Assembly (NCBI GenBank): GCA_947454665.1 | Contig: CANGMU010000037.1 | Coordinates: forward strand, 1-14,162 | DNA: 14,162 nt | Reading direction: 5' to 3' | Source: Pseudomonadota bacterium | Lineage (GTDB): Bacteria; Pseudomonadota; Gammaproteobacteria; Steroidobacterales; Steroidobacteraceae | Shown here: positions 1 through 7,153 of the stretch, piece after piece | How the letters are laid out: each line of letters begins with the position of its first letter | Numbering within the stretch: position 1 is the stretch's first letter | Translations under genes and position numbers: made by a program | The notes under the pieces: generated by a model | What the model was told of the DNA's origin: nothing | Databases searched by the model: none | The model's input: only the letters and a program-made list of their open reading frames with translations

Positions 1-218
1 CCGACATGACCGATTCGAGAGAACCCGCCGCGATGCGCCTGGTCCGCATCCCCGTGGGCAGCTCGCTGGCCGAGGCCGAGCGGGAACTGATCCTCGCGAC
101 CCTCGCTGACTGCCGGGGCAACAAGTCCAGCGCCGCCAAGGTGCTCGGCATCAGCCTGAAGACGCTCTATAACCGCCTGCACGCCTATGCGGCGGAGGCT
201 GATCGCCAGCAGGCCTGA
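1..218 (+). CDS. Fis-type HTH C-terminus of a probable sigma-54-dependent regulator (5' partial)
   Basis: This is the 3' end of a gene that probably begins before the window. The reading frame is open to the edge, and the ATG at position 6 is likely internal. The visible 70 residues show the usual C-terminal sequence of NtrC-type response regulators: a linker (VRIPVGSSLAEAERELIL), then a Fis-type helix-turn-helix around residues 38-60 (GNKSSAAKVLGISLKTLYNRL). In this family the domain binds enhancer-like DNA sites, while an upstream AAA+ domain, not visible here, activates sigma-54 RNA polymerase. The stop lies 9 bp from the convergent ligA stop. A short free-standing Fis-like protein starting at position 6 is possible, but I see no ribosome-binding site because only 5 bases precede it. 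The signal partner and target cannot be told. Confidence 0.75.
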   Translation, partial: DMTDSREPAAMRLVRIPVGSSLAEAERELILATLADCRGNKSSAAKVLGISLKTLYNRLHAYAAEADRQQA

Positions 219-227
219 GGCCGCAAC

Positions 228-2246
228 TCAGCCCGCCGGCAGCCCCAGCTGTTGGCGGAAGGTCGCTTCGTCGATAACGGGAACGCCCAGCTCGATCGCC
301 TTGGCGAGCTTGGACCCCGCTTCCTCCCCGGCCAGCACGCAGTTCGTCTTCTTCGACACGCTGCCTGCCACTTTGGCGCCCCGGGCTTCCAGCAAGTCCT
401 TGGCCTCGTCCCGCGACAGCGTCGGCAGCGTACCGGTCAGCACCCAGGTCTGCCCGCTGAGCGGCAGGGCCACCGCAGCGACCGGTTCACCCTCTTGCCA
501 CTGCACGCCGCGGGCACGCAGCGCCGCCACGATGCGCAGGTTGTCGGCATCGGCGAAAAACCCCGCCACGTTCGCAGCGATGACCGGCCCCACATCGGGC
601 GTCTGTTCGAGCCGCGTCGCGTCAGCCGACAACAGCGCATCGAGATTGCCGAACTGACGGGCCAGCGCCGCCGCGGTCGATTCACCCACGTCGGGAATGC
701 CCAGCGCGAACAGGAAGCGCGGCAGCGTCGTCGAACGGCTGGCAGCGATCGCCGCCACCAGGTTGCGCGCGGACTTCTCGCCGAGGCGCTCAAGCTGCGC
801 GAGCTGCTCCCAGTCCAGCAGGTAAAGATCCGCCGGGCTCTGCACCAGATCGCGTTCGATCAGCTGCGCGATCACCGCATCACCGAGGCCGTCGATATCC
901 ATCGCGCGGCGCGCAGCGAAATGCCGCAGGGCCTCGTGCCGCTGCGCCTGACAGCGCAGCGCACCGGTACAGCGGGCGACGGCCTGCCCTTCCACGCGAT
1001 CCACACGCGAGCCACAGACCGGGCAGGACGCCGGCAAAATGATCGGCAACGTGTCGTCGGGTCGCCGCTCGAAATCCACGCGCACGACCTCGGGAATGAC
1101 ATCGCCCGCGCGCCGCACGATCACCGTATCGCCGATACGGATGTCCTTGCGGGCGATCTCGTCGAGGTTGTGCAGCGTCGCGTTGCCCACCGTCGCGCCG
1201 CCGACCATCACCGGCTCGAGCCGCGCCACCGGAGTCAGGGCACCCGTGCGCCCGACCTGGAAATCCACCGAGCGCAGGCGCGTACGCGCTTCCTCGGCAG
1301 GAAACTTGTGGGCGATCGCCCAGCGCGGCGCGCGCGAGACGAAGCCGAGCTTTTCCTGTGACGCGAGGTCATCGACTTTGTAGACGACGCCGTCGATCTG
1401 GTAAGCCAGCGCCGCACGACGGGACTGCAGGTCCGCGTAATAGGCCAGGCAACCGGCACTGCCCCGTACGCGACGTGCCTCTGGCGAGGTGCGCAGGCCC
1501 CAGTCACGCAGGGCCTTGAGCGCCGCATCGTGCGAGTCCCGCACCGTGCCGCCCTCCACCGCGCCCAACGCATAGAAATACAGCTCAAGGGGGCGCGTGG
1601 CGGTCACTCGTGGATCCAGCTGGCGCAGGCTGCCTGCCGCAGCATTGCGCGGGTTCACGAAGGGCTTCAGGCCGCGGGCGACCTGGTCGGCGTTGAGCCG
1701 TTCGAAGCCCGCCACGGGCATGAACACCTCGCCGCGCGCCTCCAGAAACGCAGGCGCATCGCCCATCAGTCGCAGCGGCACGCTGCGCAGGGTGCGAATG
1801 TTCGCCGTGACGTCCTCGCCCTGTTCGCCATCGCCGCGCGTCGCGGCGCGCTCCAGCAGGCCGTGGCGATAGATCACGCTGATGGCGAGGCCATCGAGCT
1901 TCGGTTCCGCGACATATTCGATGTCATCGCCCGTGCCGAGCCGCTCGCGGACGCGACGGTCGAAGGCCGCGACATCCTCGTCTGAAAAAGCGTTTTCCAG
2001 CGACAGCATGGGCTGCGGGTGTCGCACAGTGCCGAATTCGGCCAGCGGTGCCGCTCCAACGCGTTGCGTGGGCGAATCCGGCGTGAGCAGTTCGGGGTGA
2101 GTGGCCTCGAGCGCCTGCAGCTCCCGCAACAGGGCGTCGTAGGCGAAATCGTCGATTTCCGGGTCGTCGAGGACGTAGTACCGGTGGTTGTGGTGCGCGA
2201 TCTGCTCGCGCAGGGCCTCGGCGCGCCGCCGCGCCGCATCCGTCAC
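228..2246 (-). CDS. ligA: NAD+-dependent DNA ligase LigA
   Basis: LigA seals nicks in duplex DNA during replication and repair, using NAD+ as the AMP donor. At 672 residues it matches the family (E. coli 671). An N-terminal Ia domain contains HHNHRYYVLDDPEIDDFAYD. The adenylation domain has the nucleotidyl-lysine K116 in EPKLDG. An OB fold follows, then a four-cysteine zinc finger (C408, C411, C426, C432; C-x2-C-x14-C-x5-C), helix-hairpin-helix repeats around 455-570 and a C-terminal BRCT domain from about 593. No expected motif is missing. The start is GTG, and its first bases overlap the zipA stop (GTGA), so translation is probably coupled to zipA. It is the last gene of the smc-zipA-ligA operon and ends 9 bp from a convergent regulator gene. 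Confidence 0.98.
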   Translation of the reverse strand: MTDAARRRAEALREQIAHHNHRYYVLDDPEIDDFAYDALLRELQALEATHPELLTPDSPTQRVGAAPLAEFGTVRHPQPMLSLENAFSDEDVAAFDRRVRERLGTGDDIEYVAEPKLDGLAISVIYRHGLLERAATRGDGEQGEDVTANIRTLRSVPLRLMGDAPAFLEARGEVFMPVAGFERLNADQVARGLKPFVNPRNAAAGSLRQLDPRVTATRPLELYFYALGAVEGGTVRDSHDAALKALRDWGLRTSPEARRVRGSAGCLAYYADLQSRRAALAYQIDGVVYKVDDLASQEKLGFVSRAPRWAIAHKFPAEEARTRLRSVDFQVGRTGALTPVARLEPVMVGGATVGNATLHNLDEIARKDIRIGDTVIVRRAGDVIPEVVRVDFERRPDDTLPIILPASCPVCGSRVDRVEGQAVARCTGALRCQAQRHEALRHFAARRAMDIDGLGDAVIAQLIERDLVQSPADLYLLDWEQLAQLERLGEKSARNLVAAIAASRSTTLPRFLFALGIPDVGESTAAALARQFGNLDALLSADATRLEQTPDVGPVIAANVAGFFADADNLRIVAALRARGVQWQEGEPVAAVALPLSGQTWVLTGTLPTLSRDEAKDLLEARGAKVAGSVSKKTNCVLAGEEAGSKLAKAIELGVPVIDEATFRQQLGLPAG

Positions 2247-3112
2247 GCGCCGGGCTCCTCGCCCGCCGGCAACAGCGTCCCGCGCTGTGCGGCAGCGATT
2301 TCCGCATCGACGACCCGGCCGGCTTCGTCCTGCACGATGCCGCCGACTCGCGTCGCCACATCTCGCGCCAGGCTCAGCAACTCGTCCCAGGTCTGCACGG
2401 GCGACAGCGGCCCCGGCAGCACGGCAAACAGGTGCACACCCGGGAATTCCTGCGTGTCCATCATCAGTGGATCGAAACTGCCCGGACGCACGAGGTTCGC
2501 CGCGCTCGCGATCACGCGGCCGCTGTCATCGGACCAATGGAAGATGTCCTGCGGTCCGTGCGCAAGGCCACAGGAGTTGAGCGCCTGGCGCAAGGCGCGG
2601 CCGGCCACGCGGCCGCCATTGGGTGCCACGACGCGCAGCCACAGGATGCGGTCCTGCCGCTCAGGCGGCCACTGGATGGCAACCGGCGCAGGCACCGCCA
2701 CGGCGGCCGCCGGGGGACTGGCAACCACATCCACGGGCTCACCCAGGACCTCTTCGAAGTCTTCGACGTGGGTGACAGTCAGCTCATCCGCAGGACCCTG
2801 CGCCGCCGAAGGACGGTCCACAGCGACCTCTATCGCCACCTGCAGACTCCGGTCGTCCGCCAGCGTCCCGACTTCTTCCAGCATGACGATTGGCGGATCA
2901 CGCCGCAGGTCGCCACCGCGAATATCCGGCATGTCGAAAGGACGGCCGTCGTCGGCCGGCATCGCCGGCGCACCGTGCCAGGCGGCAGGATCCACCGTAT
3001 CGCGACTGCCTTTGCGCACCGAATGACGCGGGCGTCGCAGCTCCCACAAGGCCAGCCCCACGAGGAACAGCGCCCCGAGGCCCAGCAGGATCCAGCGCAG
3101 CTCGGCGGCCAT
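2243..3112 (-). CDS. zipA: Cell division protein ZipA
   Basis: ZipA is an essential inner-membrane divisome protein of Gammaproteobacteria that tethers FtsZ to the membrane. The 289-residue protein has a short N-terminus, one membrane segment (about residues 7-24, WILLGLGALFLVGLALW), a basic stop-transfer stretch (ELRRPRHSVRK) and a variable acidic linker to about 150. The FtsZ-binding domain covers about 153-265 (ILWLRVVAP, FHWSDDSGRVIASAANLVRPG, FPGVHLFAVLPGP). The linker is short and not strongly Pro/Gln-rich, unlike E. coli ZipA. I chose the ATG at 3112, 5 nt after the smc stop, because it places the membrane segment right after the start as in the family. A TTG at 3121 overlapping the smc stop (TTGA) would add three residues. 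The 3' end overlaps ligA by 4 bp. Confidence 0.93.
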   Translation of the reverse strand: MAAELRWILLGLGALFLVGLALWELRRPRHSVRKGSRDTVDPAAWHGAPAMPADDGRPFDMPDIRGGDLRRDPPIVMLEEVGTLADDRSLQVAIEVAVDRPSAAQGPADELTVTHVEDFEEVLGEPVDVVASPPAAAVAVPAPVAIQWPPERQDRILWLRVVAPNGGRVAGRALRQALNSCGLAHGPQDIFHWSDDSGRVIASAANLVRPGSFDPLMMDTQEFPGVHLFAVLPGPLSPVQTWDELLSLARDVATRVGGIVQDEAGRVVDAEIAAAQRGTLLPAGEEPGA

Positions 3113-3117
3113 GGGCG

Positions 3118-6100
3118 TCAAACCGCGGCGAGGCGGACGGCCTCGTCAACGTCCACGGACACCATCCGCGAGACGCCGGGCTCGTGCATGGTGACGCCAA
3201 TCAGCTGCTGGGCCAGTTCCATCGTCGTCTTGTTGTGCGTGATGAAGATGAACTGCACGCGCTCCGACATCTCCTTCACGATGTCGCAGAAGCGGCCGAC
3301 ATTGTGCTCGTCGAGCGGCGCATCCACTTCGTCGAGCAGGCAGAACGGCGCCGGATTCAGATCGAAGATCGAGAAGACGAGCGCGACGGCGGTCAGCGCT
3401 TTCTCGCCGCCCGACAGCTGCGAAATGGTGCTGTTGCGCTTGCCCGGCGGCCGAGCCATGACCGCGACACCCGCGGTCAGGATGTCGTCGCCGACGATCT
3501 CCAGGTAGGCATGGCCGCCCCCGAAGAGCCGCGGGAACTTCTCCTTCAGGCCGGTGTTGATGCGGTTGAAGGTGTCCTCGAAACGGGTGCGCGTTTCCTT
3601 GTCGATCTTGCGCATGGCCTCTTCGAGCGTCTCGAGCGCGTCGGTGAGGTCCTTCCACTGCGCATCGAGGTAGGTCTTGCGCTCGGTCTGTTCCTTGAGC
3701 TCGTCGATGGCGGCGAGGTTCACCTGGCCCAGGCGGCCAAGATCACCGGTGACCGCCGCGAGACGATCTTCCCAGCGCGGCACATCGGCCTCTTCAGACA
3801 GCGCCTCGATGACTTCCTCGAGGTCGAAGCGCGTGGCCGCGAACTGCTCGGCCAGCGACTCGCGGCGCACTCGTGATTCCTGAGCGGCAAGGCGCGCGCC
3901 TTCCATCGCATCGCGCCCGGCGTTGACACGCTGTTCGGCCTGCAGCCGGCGCTCGTCCAGTTGGCGCAGTTCCGCGTCGGCGGAATCCAGATCGCGGCGG
4001 GCCGCCGACAGCTCGGCCTCGATCTCGATACGGCGTGCGAGCGCTTCGTTCAGATGCTGCTCAAGCTCGATGATCGGGTCGTCGCTGCCCCGCAGTTCAT
4101 CCTCGAGCTGCGTCTGGCGCTCGGCGATCTGCGTGCGCTGCTCGTGCATGCGGGACAACGCACTGCCCATGGACGCTTCGGTCGAGCGGCGGCCTTCCAG
4201 CTGGATCAGCAGTTCGCGCACGCGGGCCTGGGCAGCCTGCGCGTGCTGGCGCGCCTCATGCGTGGCCGCGCGACGTTCTTCGCGCTCGGCTTCGAGGTCA
4301 TGGCGGCGCGCATCGAGCACTTCAAGCTCGGATGCTGCCCCTTCAAAGGCCGTGCGTGCACGCGTCAGGGCCTGCTGTGCCTTGTCCTGTTCCGCAGCCA
4401 CTTCGGAGGATTCGCGCGCGATGCGCTCACGACGCTGCGCTGCCTGCTGCGCGCGGGCACGCGCACCCTCGAGCACACTGCGCGCTTCGGAATGCGAGCG
4501 GTGCGCGGACTGGATACCCGACTGGATCTGGTCGCGCTGGCGCTCGGTCTCCACGACCTGCGCACGCAGGGAGGTCAGCTGACCTTCAGCATCGCGCGCG
4601 GCCTGTTCGCGTTGTTCGACGGCCTGCCGCAAGGACTTGATGCGGTGTTCACGCTCGATGACGCCGGCATGCACGTCTGCGCCACGCGCCACGCGCAACC
4701 AGTCGCGGCCAATCCATTCACCGTTGCGTGTGACGAAGGATTCGCCATCACCGAGCGAAGCGCGCAGTGACAGGGCTTCACCCAGGGACTCCGCCATGCG
4801 GATGCCTGCCAGGCGCCGCACGATGGCGGCCGGCCCCTGAACCTGCACAGCGAGCGCATCGCCGCTGGCGTTCGTCTCGGCGCGACCCGGCTCCACGAAC
4901 ATGAGCTGTCCGTTGTCGAGCGAGCCCAGGCTCTGCGCGAGCGCATCGAGCCCGTCCACGCAGACGGCTTCCAGGTGGTCGCCCAGCACGGCTTCGACGC
5001 CGCGCTCCCAACCGCCTTCCACGCTGAGCTGTTCCGCGACACGCGGCCGCGCCGCCAGACCGGCCGAAGCGAGCCACTTGCCCGATTCCCGGTCGCGATC
5101 GCCCAGCGCAACCTTCTGCAGTGCCTCGAGCGACATGAGTTCCGCGCGCGATTTCTCCCGGTCATTGCGCGCCGATTCGAGCCGCGATTCGCTCGCATGC
5201 TGCGCGGCACGCAGGTCCTGCAGCTGCTCGAGCACGCCCTGCAGCGATTCGGACAATTCTTCACTCGTCGCACGCGTCAGCGACTCGCGGTCTTCCAGAT
5301 CGCCCAATGCGGCACTGGCCTCGGCGGCAAGCAGCTGTTCGTGCTCGACGGACAGGCGATCGGCCTGCACGCCGAGCCGACGCAACTGGTCTTCCAGCTG
5401 CTCGATGCGCGCCCGCTCGACCTGCATGGTCTGGTTGGTGCCGCCGAGCTTGCGGTTGAATTCTTCCCACTGTTGCTGCCAGACCTGCAGCGCCTCTTCG
5501 AGCTCGCGCAGCGCTTCGACCCGCGCTTCCTCGGTGGCCTGCGCCTGCTCGGCACCCGGCTCGAGTTCGTCGATCTCGGCCAGCAGGCGTTCGCGCTGGG
5601 CTTCATCGCGCTCGATCTGCACGGCCAGCTCGGACAGCATGCCGCTGGCACGGGACAGCTCCGCGCGACGGCGATCACGCAGCTCACGGGCGTGCGACAG
5701 CGTCTGTTCCGTACGGGCGACGTCTGCGCCCTGCTCGTAATAGCGCGCCTGCACGGCAGTGACGCGTTCCTGCTCGACGACATGGAATTCGCGCTGTTTC
5801 TCGACACCGGCTTCGGCCGATCGCTGGTCCGCCAGGGCCTGTTGCAGCACCAGGTCGGCCTCGCGGACGGCGCGGTCGTTCACGGCAGCGCCGGTATCGA
5901 TCTCACGCAGGCGCAGGGCCAGCAATTCAGCGGCCAGCCGACGCTCTTCGTTCTTGAGGTCCTGGTACTTGCGCGCCACGGTCGCCTGGCGCTGCAGGTG
6001 GCGGATCTGCTTCTCGATCTCGTCCCGCAGGTCCTGCAGTCGCTCGAGGTTCTCGCGCGTGTCACTGACGCGCGACTCCGTTTCCTTGCGGCGTTCCTTG

Positions 6101-6618
6101 TAACGGGAAATGCCGGCGGCCTCTTCGACGAAGGACCGCATGTCCTCGCTGCGCGCCTCGATGACGCGCGAGATCATGCCCTGCTCGATGATCGCGTAGC
6201 TGCGCGCCCCCAGGCCGGTGCCCAGGAACAACGTCGTGATGTCCTTGCGCCGGCAGCGGGCACCGTTGATGAAATAGCTGGAGGCGCCGTCGCGCGACAC
6301 GACGCGCTTGAGGGAGATCTCCGCGTAGCTCGCGTAGGCGCCGGAGATCTTGCCGTCGCTGTTGTCGAAGATCAGCTCGACGGAGGCGTTGCCCACCGGC
6401 TTGCGCGCGCTGGAGCCATTGAAGATGACGTCCGTCATCGAGTCACCGCGCAGGTGGCGGGCGGACAGTTCACCCATTACCCAGCGCACGGCATCGATGA
6501 CATTGGACTTGCCACAGCCGTTGGGGCCCACGACGCCCGTCAGGTTGGACGGGAACAGCACGGTGGTCGGGTCGACGAACGACTTGAATCCGGCCAGCTT
6601 GACCTTGGTCAGACGCAT
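3118..6618 (-). CDS. smc: Chromosome segregation/condensation ATPase SMC
   Basis: SMC is the core of the bacterial condensin-like complex, usually with ScpA and ScpB, and compacts and helps segregate chromosomes. The 1166 residues show the full SMC plan. The N-terminal head carries Walker A at 31-39 (GPNGCGKSN). A long coiled coil rich in E, R, Q and A runs from about 165 to 520, a hinge domain spans about 525-655 and a second coiled coil runs to about 1000. The C-terminal head has the ABC signature LSGGEKA near 1068 and Walker B FCLLDEVDAPLD near 1092-1103, followed by the ITHNK switch. This is the typical SMC size, and all ATPase motifs are intact. It begins with ATG, is first in the smc-zipA-ligA operon, and is divergent from queF across a 64-bp spacer. 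No strong Shine-Dalgarno sequence precedes the ATG. Confidence 0.98.
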   Translation of the reverse strand: MRLTKVKLAGFKSFVDPTTVLFPSNLTGVVGPNGCGKSNVIDAVRWVMGELSARHLRGDSMTDVIFNGSSARKPVGNASVELIFDNSDGKISGAYASYAEISLKRVVSRDGASSYFINGARCRRKDITTLFLGTGLGARSYAIIEQGMISRVIEARSEDMRSFVEEAAGISRYKERRKETESRVSDTRENLERLQDLRDEIEKQIRHLQRQATVARKYQDLKNEERRLAAELLALRLREIDTGAAVNDRAVREADLVLQQALADQRSAEAGVEKQREFHVVEQERVTAVQARYYEQGADVARTEQTLSHARELRDRRRAELSRASGMLSELAVQIERDEAQRERLLAEIDELEPGAEQAQATEEARVEALRELEEALQVWQQQWEEFNRKLGGTNQTMQVERARIEQLEDQLRRLGVQADRLSVEHEQLLAAEASAALGDLEDRESLTRATSEELSESLQGVLEQLQDLRAAQHASESRLESARNDREKSRAELMSLEALQKVALGDRDRESGKWLASAGLAARPRVAEQLSVEGGWERGVEAVLGDHLEAVCVDGLDALAQSLGSLDNGQLMFVEPGRAETNASGDALAVQVQGPAAIVRRLAGIRMAESLGEALSLRASLGDGESFVTRNGEWIGRDWLRVARGADVHAGVIEREHRIKSLRQAVEQREQAARDAEGQLTSLRAQVVETERQRDQIQSGIQSAHRSHSEARSVLEGARARAQQAAQRRERIARESSEVAAEQDKAQQALTRARTAFEGAASELEVLDARRHDLEAEREERRAATHEARQHAQAAQARVRELLIQLEGRRSTEASMGSALSRMHEQRTQIAERQTQLEDELRGSDDPIIELEQHLNEALARRIEIEAELSAARRDLDSADAELRQLDERRLQAEQRVNAGRDAMEGARLAAQESRVRRESLAEQFAATRFDLEEVIEALSEEADVPRWEDRLAAVTGDLGRLGQVNLAAIDELKEQTERKTYLDAQWKDLTDALETLEEAMRKIDKETRTRFEDTFNRINTGLKEKFPRLFGGGHAYLEIVGDDILTAGVAVMARPPGKRNSTISQLSGGEKALTAVALVFSIFDLNPAPFCLLDEVDAPLDEHNVGRFCDIVKEMSERVQFIFITHNKTTMELAQQLIGVTMHEPGVSRMVSVDVDEAVRLAAV

Positions 6619-6682
6619 CGGGGTGACAACTTTCCGGGAGGACGAGGGAACGCCGGTTAGTGTAAATTAACTGGCCAAACTT
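6619..6682. promoter_or_regulatory. Divergent smc/queF spacer, probable promoter region
   Basis: This 64-bp spacer must carry the 5' signals of two divergent genes. Its 3' half holds the only AT-rich patch nearby (TTAGTGTAAATTAA, about 6657-6670). On the minus strand this gives TACACT (6659-6664) as a possible -10 for smc. On the plus strand it gives TAAATT (6663-6668) as a possible -10 for queF, which would leave a very short leader. I find no good -35 for either at 16-18 bp spacing. The location is reasonable but the exact boxes are guesses. Confidence 0.35.
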
Positions 6683-7072
6683 ATGACTACCAAACCTTCC
6701 ACTGATCTCGAGACCTTCCCGAACCCGGCTCCGGAGCGTGACTACACGATCCGGATGACGCTTCCGGAATTCACCTGCCTCTGCCCGAAGACCGGCCAGC
6801 CGGATTTCGCGACGCTGAAGCTCGAATACGTGCCTGACCAGCGCTGTGTCGAGCTGAAATCGCTGAAGCTCTATATTTGGGCCTTTCGCGATCGCGGCGC
6901 CTTCCACGAGGCAATCACCAACGAAATGCTCGCGCACCTGGTGTCGGTGACGTCGCCACGGTTCATGCGCCTGACAGCCGAATTCAATGTGCGCGGCGGC
7001 GTTTACACGACCATCGTGGCCCAGCATCAGGCGGTCGGCTGGGTACCTCCCTCCGAGGTCGTGCTGCCCTGA
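6683..7072 (+). CDS. queF: NADPH-dependent 7-cyano-7-deazaguanine reductase QueF (short, type I)
   Basis: QueF reduces the nitrile of preQ0 to the aminomethyl group of preQ1 with NADPH, in the cytoplasmic pathway to queuosine at the tRNA wobble base. The 129-residue protein is the short one-domain (B. subtilis-like) type, not the long two-domain E. coli type. The catalytic cysteine is C34 in LCPKTGQPDF and the partner aspartate is D41. The QueF signature ELKSLKLY sits at 57-64, and H75-E76 corresponds to the substrate-binding His-Glu pair. The start is ATG with no recognisable Shine-Dalgarno sequence in the 15 bases before it. It is divergent from smc and upstream of dksA-gluQ. GluQ acts on the queuosine to which this pathway leads. 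Confidence 0.96.
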   Translation: MTTKPSTDLETFPNPAPERDYTIRMTLPEFTCLCPKTGQPDFATLKLEYVPDQRCVELKSLKLYIWAFRDRGAFHEAITNEMLAHLVSVTSPRFMRLTAEFNVRGGVYTTIVAQHQAVGWVPPSEVVLP

Positions 7073-7077
7073 AGGCC

Positions 7078-7097
7078 GCGGCGCTGTACAGCGCCGC
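7078..7097. repeat. Perfect 20-bp palindrome between queF and dksA
   Basis: The sequence GCGGCGCTGTACAGCGCCGC is a perfect inverted repeat with no unpaired centre, 5 bases after the queF stop. As RNA it could fold into an 8-bp GC stem with a GUAC loop. The next bases are ACCCCCC, not a T run, so it is not a classic intrinsic terminator. Its right half covers the best -35 hexamer for the dksA promoter, which also makes it an operator candidate for a dimeric repressor or activator. Confidence 0.6.
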
Positions 7098-7112
7098 ACC
7101 CCCCGGTATAAT
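7085..7112 (+). promoter_or_regulatory. Probable sigma-70 promoter of dksA
   Basis: A perfect consensus -10, TATAAT, lies at 7107-7112. With a 16-bp spacer the -35 would be TGTACA (7085-7090, 4 of 6 matches), inside the palindrome at 7078-7097. Transcription would start near 7119, giving a leader of about 35 nt that contains the dksA Shine-Dalgarno sequence. The GC-rich bases just after the -10 (CCCGCG) resemble the discriminator of stringently controlled promoters. That last point is inference. Confidence 0.65.
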
Positions 7113-7153
7113 CCCGCGTCCTGTCAGGGTTGGGGTTCCTTAAGGAGCGCGTG

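Noticed and set aside
252..1361. A 369-codon open frame antisense to ligA, and further ones at 2019-3876 across zipA and smc
   Set aside because: These are shadow frames of well-identified genes, with His/Arg-rich compositions typical of antisense GC-rich frames.
6623..6651. GTGACA (6623-6628) as a -35 for queF
   Set aside because: No acceptable -10 exists at 16-19 bp downstream; the sequence there is GGGAAC-like.
4975..6660. A 561-codon open frame on the plus strand, antisense to smc
   Set aside because: The opposite strand encodes an intact SMC with all its motifs. The antisense product has no family signature and no ribosome-binding site that I could see.
7130..7153. A longer dksA start at TTG 7130
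   Set aside because: It lies upstream of the strong AAGGAG at 7142-7147. The ATG at 7154 is ideally spaced from that site.
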